A stretch of DNA of 64,000 nt from Chitinivorax tropicus (GTDB lineage Bacteria > Pseudomonadota > Gammaproteobacteria > Burkholderiales > SCOH01): positions 54,032 through 118,031 of the forward strand of contig NZ_JACHHY010000018.1 in NCBI RefSeq assembly GCF_014202905.1. Reading direction: 5' to 3'. Made by a program: the position numbers and the translations under genes. This document shows, one piece after another, positions 29,331 to 38,562 of the stretch (positions are counted from its first letter, which is position 1; each line of letters opens with the position of its first letter). A model generated the notes under the pieces. It did not search any database. It was not told the DNA's origin and was given only the letters and a program-made list of their open reading frames with translations.

Positions 29331-31157
29331 TCACCCCGCCAATGCACGGATCGAGCCATCCACGATAATGGCGTCAAATTCGTGCTGCACCGCTTTTACA
29401 AAAGGATCTTCCTCGATCGCTGATCGGATGGCTGCCTGGCGAATTGCCCACGGGGTATCGCCCAGATTATCGACGATGGCGACAGAGACGGATACCTGAC
29501 AAGCAAAATAAGCTGACAGGATAGCCGCCAAGCGATCTCTGCAAACCTTGTCTGCCGCCGCACGATATTGCGCATCCAGCGCCAGCTCAAAATGGCTGCC
29601 TTCAAAATGCTGCAACAAGGAGTTCAGCGCCAGGGGTTTGACCCGACCATCCAGCGGGAGCTTGGACACCAGCGCCATCCAGTCGCCGTCGAACCGGCCC
29701 AGCTCGCCAGCCGCACCTTGTCGATGATCCACAGTCTCGATCTGAGCTGGCATAGAGGCAGGCCCCGGTGGCATCTCATCCAACCACGGGGGCACATCGT
29801 CCGCAGGGGGCGTCTTCGCTGGTACGGCAGGCGGCGTGGACTTGACCGCCTGCAATGGCGGAGCTGAGCGGGCCGCCGGCGGGCTTACAGCGGTAGGTGG
29901 CGGTGCCTGGCGGGCAGCCGGCACGCCGGCACTTGCTGTTCCTTTGACGGCCAACAGCGTCCGCACATGCGACAACGGCCCCCCCGGCTCGCTACCCTGC
30001 GGCGCAGGCGGGGTCTCCCGCGCTGCTGGCGCCGGCCTCTGAGAGGGTGGGCGCGGCGCATCACTCCCTGCCCGGCCATCTGGCGTGAAGGCCAGCATGC
30101 GGAGCAAGGTCATCGTAAAACCTGCGTATTCATCTGGTGCCAAAGCCAAGTCCTTACGGCCATGGATGGCAATCTGATAGAACAACTGGACATCCTCTGC
30201 ACTCAGCTGACCCGCCAATGCACGGATACGATCCGCATCCTGCAGGCCATCTGCGGTGGATGGCACAACCTGCACCAAAGCCACTCGCTGCAACAAAGCC
30301 GCCAGCTCCTGCAGTGCCGCATCAAAGGCAATGCTGCGTTTCGCCATGGCATCCGCCTGTGCCAAGACCGCTGGGCCATCGCGCTCCGCCAAGGCGGACA
30401 GCACATTGAACAGATAGCTCTGATCAATTGCCCCCAACATGGCACGGACACCTGCTTCCTCGACCTTGCCAGCCCCGTAAGCAATCGCCTGGTCCAACAA
30501 GCTCAATGAGTCGCGCATCGAGCCGGCTGCGGCATGCCCCAACAAGGCCAGGGCGCCAGCCTCGAAGGGAATCTGCTCTTGGCCCAAGACATAGGCCAGG
30601 TGCTCCGCTACCGTCTGAGGTGGAATCTGCCGCAGATTGAATTGCAAACAACGTGACAGCACCGTGATCGGCACCTTCTGCGGATCTGTAGTGGCCAGGA
30701 TGAATTTGACGTGCGCCGGCGGCTCTTCCAACGTCTTCAACATGGCGTTGAAAGCCGACTTTGACAACATATGCACTTCATCGATGATGTACACCTTGAA
30801 GCGGCCAGCGGTCGGGGCGTATTGTGCGTTGTCGATCACCTCGCGCATGTTATCGATGCCGGTGTTCGATGCGGCATCCAGCTCCAGCAGATCCACAAAA
30901 CGCCCAGCATCGATCTGGGTGCAAGCGGCACATTGGCCGCATGGCTCAGCGGTGATGCCGGTTTCGCAGTTCAGCGATTTGGCCAGGATACGCGCAATGG
31001 ATGTCTTGCCCACGCCCCGTGTACCTGTGAACAGGTAGGCGTGATGCAGGCGCTGCTTTTCCAGCGCATTGGTGATTGCCCGCACAACATGTTCCTGCCC
31101 CACCACCTGGGCAAAGTTGCGCGAACGCCATTTTCGGGCGAGTACTTGATAGGTCAT
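29331..31157 (-). CDS. dnaX: DNA polymerase III subunit gamma/tau
   Basis: 608 residues. An AAA+ ATPase domain (about 1-240) carries Walker A GTRGVGKTS, a zinc module (CETGITAEPCGQCAAC) and the DEVHML motif. A clamp-loader domain III follows, then a Pro/Ala-rich linker (about 365-460) and a tau-specific C-terminal domain. It loads the sliding clamp and ties the replisome together. I saw no obvious frameshift signal for a separate gamma product. The start lies 124 nt from tRNA-Ser, which is on the other strand. Confidence 0.96.
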   Translation of the reverse strand: MTYQVLARKWRSRNFAQVVGQEHVVRAITNALEKQRLHHAYLFTGTRGVGKTSIARILAKSLNCETGITAEPCGQCAACTQIDAGRFVDLLELDAASNTGIDNMREVIDNAQYAPTAGRFKVYIIDEVHMLSKSAFNAMLKTLEEPPAHVKFILATTDPQKVPITVLSRCLQFNLRQIPPQTVAEHLAYVLGQEQIPFEAGALALLGHAAAGSMRDSLSLLDQAIAYGAGKVEEAGVRAMLGAIDQSYLFNVLSALAERDGPAVLAQADAMAKRSIAFDAALQELAALLQRVALVQVVPSTADGLQDADRIRALAGQLSAEDVQLFYQIAIHGRKDLALAPDEYAGFTMTLLRMLAFTPDGRAGSDAPRPPSQRPAPAARETPPAPQGSEPGGPLSHVRTLLAVKGTASAGVPAARQAPPPTAVSPPAARSAPPLQAVKSTPPAVPAKTPPADDVPPWLDEMPPGPASMPAQIETVDHRQGAAGELGRFDGDWMALVSKLPLDGRVKPLALNSLLQHFEGSHFELALDAQYRAAADKVCRDRLAAILSAYFACQVSVSVAIVDNLGDTPWAIRQAAIRSAIEEDPFVKAVQHEFDAIIVDGSIRALAG

Positions 31158-31281
31158 GCCCTGGATTCTACCAGAAATGCCCTGCCCGCCCCGCGATCGC
31201 CAAGCCCCACTGCATCAAACTTTTTTCGCCGCAGCACTTGCGCGACACGATAACTTACGCTATTCTCCGCGCCTCCTCACC

Positions 31282-31372
31282 GGAGAGATGGATGAGTGGT
31301 TTAAGTCGCACGCCTGGAAAGCGTGTTCAGGGTAATACCCTGACGCGGGTTCGAATCCCGCTCTCTCCGCCA
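31282..31372 (+). tRNA. tRNA-Ser (GGA)
   Basis: A 91-base class II tRNA with a 7-bp acceptor stem (GGAGAGA with TCTCTCC), anticodon loop CTGGAAA giving anticodon GGA, a long variable arm (GTTCAGGGTAATACCCTGA), the T arm GGGTTCGAATCCC and encoded CCA. It reads TCC and TCT serine codons. Confidence 0.97.
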
Positions 31373-31380
31373 GATTACAG

Positions 31381-31409
31381 AAAAAGCCATGGTTCGCCAT
31401 GGCTTTTTT
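31381..31409 (+). terminator. tRNA-Ser terminator
   Basis: A stem AAAAAGCCATGG / CCATGGCTTTTTT with a TTCG tetraloop, ending in six T, lies 8 nt after the tRNA CCA. The A run on the 5' side could make it work in both directions. Confidence 0.9.
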
Positions 31410-31506
31410 CATTTCTCCAATCCAGCAAGCGACAGCAGCAAAAGATGGGCGCCGATAAGCGCCCGCCCTCTGCAGACAGGATCTTGCTGCGTCAGCCACG
31501 CCATGT

Positions 31507-31541
31507 AAAAACACCCCAAGCTGGTTGGCTTAGGGTGTTTT
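31507..31541. terminator. Terminator at the end of the efflux operon (possibly bidirectional)
   Basis: AAAACACCC (31508-31516) pairs with GGGTGTTTT (31533-31541), extended by AAGC/GCTT inside. It lies 15 nt after the stop of the outer-membrane factor gene (minus) and has T or A runs on both sides. Confidence 0.75.
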
Positions 31542-31556
31542 GATCTGCACTTATGC

Positions 31557-32975
31557 TTACTGGGCAGCTAGGCTGGGGGGGCCTTCCGACCAGCCACCAC
31601 CAAACGCACGGTATACATCGACCGTTGCGGTCAGTGCATCAGCATCGGATTCGACGCGTTCCATATCCGTCGAATACAGGTTGCGCTCCGCGTCCAGTAG
31701 CTCCAGATAGCTGCCCTGCCCGGCTTGATAACGCAGCTTGGCCAGCTTGGTGGCTTGCGCCAAGGATTGCAGGCGGCGGCTTTGCGCCATTTGCACGTCA
31801 ACAGCGGCTGAACGACTGGTCAGGGCATCCAGTGCTTCTTTGAAAGCCATTTGCACAGTCTTCACATAATTGGCCTGCTGTTGCACTTTGCGGGCCTCTG
31901 CCTGGTTGACCTGCGCGTCGATGCGCTTCAAGCCGACCAAGGGCTGCACCAGCGAGCCTGCTACATTCCACATCAATGCATCCCCAGAGAACAGCTTGGA
32001 CAACGATTCACTGGCGCTGCCGAATGCACCGGTCAATGAGATGGAAGGGTAGTACTGGGCGCGAGCCTCACCCACACGGGCGTTAGCAGCGATCAGGCTG
32101 GCTTCTGACTGCCGGATATCAGGCCGTTGGTTGAGCACATCTGCGCTCAAGCCGCTCGGCACCGTGGGCAGAGTGGGCCAGGCTGCGTCTGCCTGTGGAC
32201 GGGTGATCTTACCCTCCGCGATGGCTTTCGGTGAGCGGCCTGCCAACAGGGCTAAGGCGCGTTCAGTCTTCTGCTGCGCGGCACTCAGGCTGGGCAAGGC
32301 CGCGACGATGGCTTCGCGCTCACTCTCGGCCCGGGCGAGATCCAATGACGAGATCACACCAGACTTGAAACGGGCTTGCTGCAGCTTGAGCGCTTCGTCA
32401 CGTGTGGTCAGCGTTTTCATCGCCAGATCGACTTTCTTATCCAGTGCACGGAGCTGGAAGTAGGTCTGAGCCACTTGTGCAGCAATGGCCGCCTGAGCGG
32501 CATGCTGGGCTTCACGGCTGGCCAGCAGGGTGGCATCAGCAGCCTCGTTGGCCCGGCGGATCTTGCCCCACAGGTCCAGCTCATAAGATACGTTCAAGGT
32601 AGCCTGATGGTTGGTGATCTCATCCGGCCCACCTGGGCGGTAGGAAGCGGTCCGATGGCTAGGCCGCGTCCGCGAGCTGTTCACGGCGGCATCCACCTGG
32701 GGCAGATAGGACACACGACTGCTATCAACCAGTGCGCGGGCTTCATCCACCCGCGCAACTGCCATCTTCAGATCCTGATTGTGGCGCAGGGCGTCGTCGA
32801 TCAAGCCGTTCAAGGTGGCGTCATTGAACGCGGTCCACCAGCGAGATAGCGACGTGGCCTGACTGTCTTGGCTGACAGCTGCAGGCAGATCCAGCGCTGG
32901 GCGCTGGTAGTCTGGCCCACTGGCGCAGCCTGCCAGTACCGTCAAGGCAACGGCAAGGGTCAGCGAATTACGCAT
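31557..32975 (-). CDS. RND efflux outer-membrane factor (OprM/TolC-type lipoprotein)
   Basis: 472 residues. A lipoprotein signal ends LAGC-ASGPDYQRP, as in OprM/CusC. Two OEP repeats follow, with long helices (for example ATLLASREAQHAAQAAIAAQ) and the repeated LLDAERNLYSTDMERVESDA type motif. It forms the outer-membrane tunnel of the tripartite pump. The start overlaps the end of the RND transporter gene by 8 nt, so it is the last gene of the operon. Confidence 0.94.
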   Translation of the reverse strand: MRNSLTLAVALTVLAGCASGPDYQRPALDLPAAVSQDSQATSLSRWWTAFNDATLNGLIDDALRHNQDLKMAVARVDEARALVDSSRVSYLPQVDAAVNSSRTRPSHRTASYRPGGPDEITNHQATLNVSYELDLWGKIRRANEAADATLLASREAQHAAQAAIAAQVAQTYFQLRALDKKVDLAMKTLTTRDEALKLQQARFKSGVISSLDLARAESEREAIVAALPSLSAAQQKTERALALLAGRSPKAIAEGKITRPQADAAWPTLPTVPSGLSADVLNQRPDIRQSEASLIAANARVGEARAQYYPSISLTGAFGSASESLSKLFSGDALMWNVAGSLVQPLVGLKRIDAQVNQAEARKVQQQANYVKTVQMAFKEALDALTSRSAAVDVQMAQSRRLQSLAQATKLAKLRYQAGQGSYLELLDAERNLYSTDMERVESDADALTATVDVYRAFGGGWSEGPPSLAAQ

Positions 32976-35900
32976 AAGGGTCCTCCGTGGTCGTGCGATC
33001 GACCGGAATCACGTCTTCGTTCTTCGATTTCTTCTGGAACGTATCGGTGATCAGCTTATAGAACAATGGGACAAAGAAGATGGCCAGGAAAGTAGCCGCC
33101 ACCATGCCACCCATCACGCCAGTACCGACTGACATCCGCGCCGAGGCACCCGCACCTGAGGTGAAGGCGAGTGGTACCACCCCCAGAATGAAGGCCAGCG
33201 AGGTCATCAGAATGGGGCGGAAACGCAGACGGGCGGCTTCGCGTGCTGCTTCGATGGTCGAGAAGCCTTCGTTCTTTTTCATCACAGCGAATTCGACGAT
33301 CAGAATCGCATTCTTGGCGGCCAGCCCCAGCAGGGTGACCAGACCGATCTGGAAGTACACATCGTTGGTCATACCCCGCAGCCAGACCGCCACCAGCGCA
33401 CCAAAGGTGCCAAATGGCAGGGCCAGCATCACTGACAGGGGCAGTGACCATTTTTCGTACTGTGCGGCCAGGATCAAAAACACCATGATCGCCGCCATGC
33501 CGATGGCCAGACCAGATGTGCCACTGGAGCGTTTCTCTTGATACGATGCCCCGCCCCAGTCATAGGTGAAGTCTGGTGGCAAGACCTCTTTGGCGATCTG
33601 CTCGATGCGGGCGATAGCCTGCCCCGAGCTGACCCCTGGCGCACCCGAGCCGATGATGTGTACGGCAGGCAGGTTGTTGAACCGGTTCAGTGTCTCTGGG
33701 CCAGACGTATACTCCACCTTGGTGAAGGCCGACAGCGGAATCATCTTGCCCGCGCTGGATTTCACATACATCGAGCCGATGTCTTCCGGGCGCATCCGAT
33801 ATTGGGTATCTGCAGACATCAACACCTGCCAAGTACGGCCATATTTGTTGAAGTCATTCACATAGTAGTTACCCAACATGGCCGACAAGGTGCCAAAGGC
33901 ATTGTCGAGTGACACGCCCAGCGCGGCGGCTTTCTCGCGGTCCACATTCACATACAGTTGCGGGGTGGAGGCACGCCACAAGGTATTCACCCCTGCCAGC
34001 ATCGGGTCTTTGTTGGCGCGCGCCAGGAATTGCTGGGTGACCTCCTGCAGGCGCTTCGCCCCGCCCTCGCCCCGATTCTGCAGGTAGAAGTCAAAGCCCC
34101 CTGCACTGCCCAGGCCCATGATGGCGGGCGGGTTGAAAGCCAACACCATCGCTTCTTTGATGTGTGCGGTCTTCATGTAAAGCTCGCCCACCAGCTGCGA
34201 CGCCGTCATTGTCCGCTCGCTCCACGGCTTTTGCGATACAAAGATGGTGGCGGCAGAGTTACGGAACCCACCACCCAGAAAATCCATCCCCGCGAACGAC
34301 ATGACGTGCAGGTTGGCTGGGTTGGATTGCATGGCACTGATCACTTCCTGCACCACTTTGTCAGTGCGCTGCAGCGTAGCGCCATCCGGCAGGAATACCG
34401 CCGCAATGTAGTAACCCTGGTCTTCCTCTGGCACCAGCGATCCTGGCGTCTTCTGCCACAGGCCAACGGTCATCGCCACCATGCCGAGGAACAACAACCC
34501 ACCGATCATGGAACGACGCAGCATCCAACCCACCCCACCCACATAGCGGTGGGTGATGCGGTCGAACCAGCTGTTGAACGCCGTGAAGAAACGCCCGGGA
34601 GCCTTGTGCTCACGCTTCAGAATCAGCACGCACAGGCTGGGTGTCAGCGTCAGCGCCACCAGGCCGGAGATCCCGACGGCGATCGAGATGGTGATGGCGA
34701 ACTGGCGATAGAGCTCACCGGTCAGGCCACCCAGGAAGGCAATCGGCACGAACACCGCTGTCAGCACCAGCACGATTGCAATCACCGGGCCGGTCACCTC
34801 GCGCATGGCTTTGACAGCTGCGGCATGCGCCGACACATGCTCCTCATGCATGATCCGCTCGACGTTTTCCAGCACCACGATGGCATCATCGACCACGATA
34901 CCAATCGCCAGCACCATGCCGAACAAGGTCAGGGTGTTGATGGAATAACCCAACATCAGCAGACCAGCGAAAGTACCGATCAACGATACTGGCACAGCGA
35001 TGGTCGGAATCAACGTCGCACGCCAGTTCTGCAGGAACAGGTAGACCACCAGGAACACCAATACCATGGCCTCACCCAGCGTCTTCACCACCTCGTGGAT
35101 CGACACCTCGACAAAGCGGGTGGTGTCATACGGGATGGAATAGGTCATGCCCTCTGGAAACTGTTCTGCAATCGACTTGATGGTGCCCTTCACCTCATCC
35201 GCCACATCAATGGCATTGGCGCCCGGCTGCAGGAATACGCCCAGCAGCACAGCAGGCTTGCCGTTGTAGCGACCGATGAAGTCGTTATCCTTGGCCCCCA
35301 GCTCGACCCGGGCCACGTCCTTGAGGCGGATATTGCCATTCGGCGTGGCGCGGATGATGATGTCTTCGAACTCCTTCACATCCGCCAGCCGGCCCTTGGT
35401 GGTGATCGAGTACACCAGCTCCTGACCTGCATCATTGGGCGACTGCCCGATCTTGCCCGGCGCGAACTGAGCGTTCTGCTGGTTGATGGCGGTGATCAGC
35501 TCATTGGTCGTCATCTTCAGCTGGGTCATGCGGTCTGGTTTGATCCAGATCCGCATCGCGTAGTCTTTCGCACCAAAGATCTGCACATTGGTGGTGCCAG
35601 GAATCCGCTTTACCCGGTCCAACACGTTCTGCGTCACATAGTTGGAGGTATACAGGGCGGAATATCGGCTGTCCGGGCTGTAGAAGGCAATCACCTGCAA
35701 GAAGGAGGAGCTGCCCTTTTCGACCGTCACCCCCTGCCGCCTGACTTCCTGTGGCAAGCGCGCCTCGGCCTGTTTGACACGGTTATTGACATTGAGCGCA
35801 GCCTGATCGACATCGGTGCCGATCTCGAATGTCACCTGGATTTCCACCGTACCATTGCCCGCTGAAGTCGAGCTCATGTACAGCATGTGCTCCACGCCGT

Positions 35901-36111
35901 TGATCTGGTTTTCCAACGGGGCGGCGACCGTCTGCTCCAGCACTTCGGCGGAAGCGCCTGGATACACGGCACGCACGGACACGACAGGCGGCGCGATCTG
36001 CGGATATTGCGCAATCGGCAACACCCGCATCGCTGCCAGCCCGGCCAGCGTGATGAGGATTGAGATCACCGCCGCAAAGATGGGGCGATCAATGAAAAAA
36101 CGTGAAAACAT
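32968..36111 (-). CDS. RND multidrug efflux transporter (HAE1/AcrB type)
   Basis: 1047 residues, full length, with 12 membrane segments and two large periplasmic loops. The proton-relay Asp pair is seen in IGIVVDDAIVVLENVER and the TM10 Lys in GLAAKNAILIVEFA. The start MFSRFFIDRPIFAAVISI is typical of HAE1 pumps. It exports hydrophobic or amphiphilic compounds from the inner membrane and periplasm, driven by protons. It lies between the adaptor gene (15 nt) and the outer-membrane factor gene. Confidence 0.97.
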   Translation of the reverse strand: MFSRFFIDRPIFAAVISILITLAGLAAMRVLPIAQYPQIAPPVVSVRAVYPGASAEVLEQTVAAPLENQINGVEHMLYMSSTSAGNGTVEIQVTFEIGTDVDQAALNVNNRVKQAEARLPQEVRRQGVTVEKGSSSFLQVIAFYSPDSRYSALYTSNYVTQNVLDRVKRIPGTTNVQIFGAKDYAMRIWIKPDRMTQLKMTTNELITAINQQNAQFAPGKIGQSPNDAGQELVYSITTKGRLADVKEFEDIIIRATPNGNIRLKDVARVELGAKDNDFIGRYNGKPAVLLGVFLQPGANAIDVADEVKGTIKSIAEQFPEGMTYSIPYDTTRFVEVSIHEVVKTLGEAMVLVFLVVYLFLQNWRATLIPTIAVPVSLIGTFAGLLMLGYSINTLTLFGMVLAIGIVVDDAIVVLENVERIMHEEHVSAHAAAVKAMREVTGPVIAIVLVLTAVFVPIAFLGGLTGELYRQFAITISIAVGISGLVALTLTPSLCVLILKREHKAPGRFFTAFNSWFDRITHRYVGGVGWMLRRSMIGGLLFLGMVAMTVGLWQKTPGSLVPEEDQGYYIAAVFLPDGATLQRTDKVVQEVISAMQSNPANLHVMSFAGMDFLGGGFRNSAATIFVSQKPWSERTMTASQLVGELYMKTAHIKEAMVLAFNPPAIMGLGSAGGFDFYLQNRGEGGAKRLQEVTQQFLARANKDPMLAGVNTLWRASTPQLYVNVDREKAAALGVSLDNAFGTLSAMLGNYYVNDFNKYGRTWQVLMSADTQYRMRPEDIGSMYVKSSAGKMIPLSAFTKVEYTSGPETLNRFNNLPAVHIIGSGAPGVSSGQAIARIEQIAKEVLPPDFTYDWGGASYQEKRSSGTSGLAIGMAAIMVFLILAAQYEKWSLPLSVMLALPFGTFGALVAVWLRGMTNDVYFQIGLVTLLGLAAKNAILIVEFAVMKKNEGFSTIEAAREAARLRFRPILMTSLAFILGVVPLAFTSGAGASARMSVGTGVMGGMVAATFLAIFFVPLFYKLITDTFQKKSKNEDVIPVDRTTTEDPYA

Positions 36112-36126
36112 GTAGATGCCCCTTGC

Positions 36127-37311
36127 TTAAGCTTTTGGCTTGCTGGCAGGTGCCTGGCCGGGCGCTGCCAACTTCACGGGGGCGCCAGGGCGGATCTTCA
36201 CCAGATTGTCCACGATGATGCTGTCGCCAGCCTTCAGGCCATCTTTCACCACCCAGCCCTTACCGTCCTCCAGATTGACCCATTCGCCAACCTTGACTGG
36301 ACGGGCCTCGGCAACCACGCCGCCATCCTTGCCCTTGCCTACCACATACACGAATTTGCCCTGACCGCTCTCCAACACCGCACCCTGGGGGACCGCAATG
36401 GCATTGGGCCGCACCGCGCCTGACAACATGACCCGCACGAATTGGCCGGATTTCAGCTTGGCACCGGGATTGGCCAGCTCGGCCCGCGAATCGATGGTGC
36501 CGGTCTGATTGTTGACCCGCGCATCAGTGAAGATCAGCTTGCCGGTCTGGTCGAAGGTGGTGCCATCGGACAAACGTAAGGACACCTGGTACTGATTGCC
36601 CTCAGGCAACTTGATCTTGCCCTCTGCCGCCTCGCGGGACAGTTTGAGCTGATCATCTTCTGAGATACCGAAATTCACATACAACGGATCAACCTGCACC
36701 ACCGTGGTCAACAGGCTGTCCCCGCCCGCGCTGACCAGGCTGCCTTCTGACTTGGCGGCCTTACCGCTGATGCCCGACACCGGTGCCGTGACACGGGTGT
36801 AGTCCAGATTGAGACGCGCCCCTTTCAGACGGGCCTGTGCAGCCTTCAACGCGGCTGTGGCCAATTGCTCATTGGACACTGCATCGTCGTATTCCTTCTG
36901 GCTGGTGGCTTTCTCTTCGATCAAGGGCTTCAAGCGGGCAGCCTCTCGCCGGGCTTGCGCCTGACGCGCCTCTGCGCTCACCACCTCCGCCTCTGCTGCA
37001 GCAACCTGCGCCTCATAGGGTTTCGGGTCGATCAGAAACAGTGGTTGACCAGCTTTGACAAAACTGCCTTCCTCATAACTACGCTTTTCGAGGATGCCAT
37101 TGACCCGGCCTCGGATTTCAACTTCCTTCGACCCGGCGGTTTCCCCGACATATTCAAAAGAAACCGGCAAATCCTGCGTCTTGACTTGAATCGTGCTCAC
37201 CTCTGGTGGCGGAAAACCATGCATGCCCTGCTCGGCTGGCTTGCCGCATGCCGCCAGGATCAAGACAGTCAGAGGAACGAGCGTTGCGATTCTTGGGTGG
37301 TGCTGTCGCAT
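36127..37311 (-). CDS. RND efflux periplasmic adaptor (AcrA/MexA type lipoprotein)
   Basis: 394 residues. A lipoprotein signal ends LAAC-GKPAEQG. The lipoyl/hairpin part (about 45-190) includes VEIRGRVNGILEKRSYEEG and a coiled-coil hairpin (AEVVSAEARQAQARREAARL); beta-barrel and membrane-proximal domains follow. The C-terminal tail is Pro/Ala/Lys-rich. It links the transporter and the outer-membrane factor. As the first gene of the operon it lies just downstream of the operator at 37361-37386. Confidence 0.95.
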   Translation of the reverse strand: MRQHHPRIATLVPLTVLILAACGKPAEQGMHGFPPPEVSTIQVKTQDLPVSFEYVGETAGSKEVEIRGRVNGILEKRSYEEGSFVKAGQPLFLIDPKPYEAQVAAAEAEVVSAEARQAQARREAARLKPLIEEKATSQKEYDDAVSNEQLATAALKAAQARLKGARLNLDYTRVTAPVSGISGKAAKSEGSLVSAGGDSLLTTVVQVDPLYVNFGISEDDQLKLSREAAEGKIKLPEGNQYQVSLRLSDGTTFDQTGKLIFTDARVNNQTGTIDSRAELANPGAKLKSGQFVRVMLSGAVRPNAIAVPQGAVLESGQGKFVYVVGKGKDGGVVAEARPVKVGEWVNLEDGKGWVVKDGLKAGDSIIVDNLVKIRPGAPVKLAAPGQAPASKPKA

Positions 37312-37360
37312 AGATAACTCCAGTGGGACTCATAACGGTCAATTTATAGTGCTTCTCATG

Positions 37361-37386
37361 TTACATACATGCACGCATGTTTGTAA
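37361..37386. promoter_or_regulatory. AcrR-like operator for the efflux operon
   Basis: A 26-base inverted repeat: left half TTACATACATGCA, right half CGCATGTTTGTAA (11 of 13 positions symmetric). It closely resembles the known AcrR/TtgR type operator, which has TACATACAT half-sites. It lies 50 nt upstream of the adaptor gene, the position expected for repression by the divergent TetR protein. The pairing of this site with the TetR at 37945 is inferred. Confidence 0.75.
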
Positions 37387-37857
37387 ATTAAAACCATGCT
37401 ACAATGATGTAACAAAGCATGATGAACACGTCGGGCGCACTCAATTTAACCAATTGAAATTGAATAAAAATTTCAATGATTAGTTTAGGCTTTGCTGACA
37501 CACCCACATCGCCCGCGCCGAATCGATTTTCGGGCGCGGTTCGCCGCCGATCGGACTCACCATACGGCAAGCGCCGTACCCGGCCCGACCCCAAGATGCA
37601 CGACTGCACGGACGATGGAACGATGTCAGCCATACCATGAGAACGCTTACACGTCGTGCAGGTAGCCCGCGCCGCAGAAAGGCCGTATGCCTGCGCCAGG
37701 TGGATGTGATGGCCATGATCACACGGCGCTGCTGCAACAGACGCCCTGTCAAGGTATCCATACACATGATTGATGCATGACAAGGCGGAAGATTCATCAG
37801 ACATATAGACAACCAGGTTGATCAACCCAGCCGCACAGCTGGACGCAGGAGAGTGAC
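37387..37857. other. Long leader region between the operator and tetR
   Basis: About 470 bases without a recognisable gene, unusually long for a divergent efflux/TetR pair. A TACAAT at 37400-37405 could be a -10 element for plus-strand transcription. Minus-strand open frames here have no family similarity and look like chance frames. Confidence 0.4.
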
Positions 37858-37938
37858 ATGAACATTTTGGATGACCTGACCCTGGCCACACCGGCCCGCC
37901 ACCGTGCCCCCTGTCGTATCGATGGCACGGTGAGGTAA
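37858..37938 (+). CDS. Possible 26-residue leader peptide upstream of tetR
   Basis: A short frame begins with a very good ribosome site (AGGAGAGTGAC before ATG) and encodes MNILDDLTLATPARHR followed by ten residues. It ends 6 nt before the GTG start of tetR, so the two would be translationally linked. I know no family for it. It may be a regulatory leader, or the stub of an older gene. Confidence 0.4.
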   Translation: MNILDDLTLATPARHRAPCRIDGTVR

Positions 37939-37944
37939 ACCGCC

Positions 37945-38562
37945 GTGGTACGTCGCACAAAAGAGGAAGCACAGGAAACACGCAATCTGCTTCTCGATTC
38001 CGCAGAACAACTATTCAGCAACAATGGTGTTGCCCAGACCACGCTGAATGATGTTGCCGCCAATGCGGGCCTGACCCGTGGCGCCATCTATTGGCATTTC
38101 AAGAACAAATCCGACCTGTTGGAAGCCTTATGCGAGCGGGCGCACATGCCGCTTGAGGAGGCGATGAGCTCGTTGGATGCCACCCATGACAACCCGTTCG
38201 ACCGCATCCGGGCCAAGACGGTAGAGGTATTGCGGCAAGTGGTCACTGACGCGCATTGCCGGGCAGTATTCAATATCACTCTGCACAAATGCGAGTTCAC
38301 TGAGGAGCTGATCAGCCTGAAGAAGCGGCACCTCGCGGGGCGTGACGACTGCCTTGATCAGCTCGAACAGGAACTGACCCAGGCCGCCCAGCTGGGGCTG
38401 CTACGGTCGGATATCCCTCCCCGAATCGCAGCCATTGGCCTGTTGTCTTATATCGATGGCCTGCTGTATCACTGGTTGCCCGTACCGGAGTATTTTCCGC
38501 TATTGGAAGAAGCCGAGCGGCTGGTGGATATCTATATGTCCGGGTTACGTGCCCAGCCTTGA
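37945..38562 (+). CDS. TetR-family repressor of the efflux operon (AcrR/TtgR type)
   Basis: 205 residues from a GTG with a GAGGT ribosome site. The N-terminal HTH is typical of the AcrR group (RRTKEEAQETR, then VAANAGLTRGAIYWHFKNKS). The C-terminal ligand domain (about 70-200) matches the multidrug-binding TetR_C type. It is divergent from the adaptor gene and most likely represses it at the palindrome 37361-37386, releasing when a drug binds. Its 3' end overlaps the end of the P-type ATPase gene by 18 nt. Confidence 0.92.
   Translation: MVRRTKEEAQETRNLLLDSAEQLFSNNGVAQTTLNDVAANAGLTRGAIYWHFKNKSDLLEALCERAHMPLEEAMSSLDATHDNPFDRIRAKTVEVLRQVVTDAHCRAVFNITLHKCEFTEELISLKKRHLAGRDDCLDQLEQELTQAAQLGLLRSDIPPRIAAIGLLSYIDGLLYHWLPVPEYFPLLEEAERLVDIYMSGLRAQP

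Noticed and set aside
33958..35865. 635-codon plus-strand frame opposite the RND transporter gene
   Set aside because: The opposite strand encodes a complete, well-recognised transporter; the plus frame is low-complexity and His-rich.
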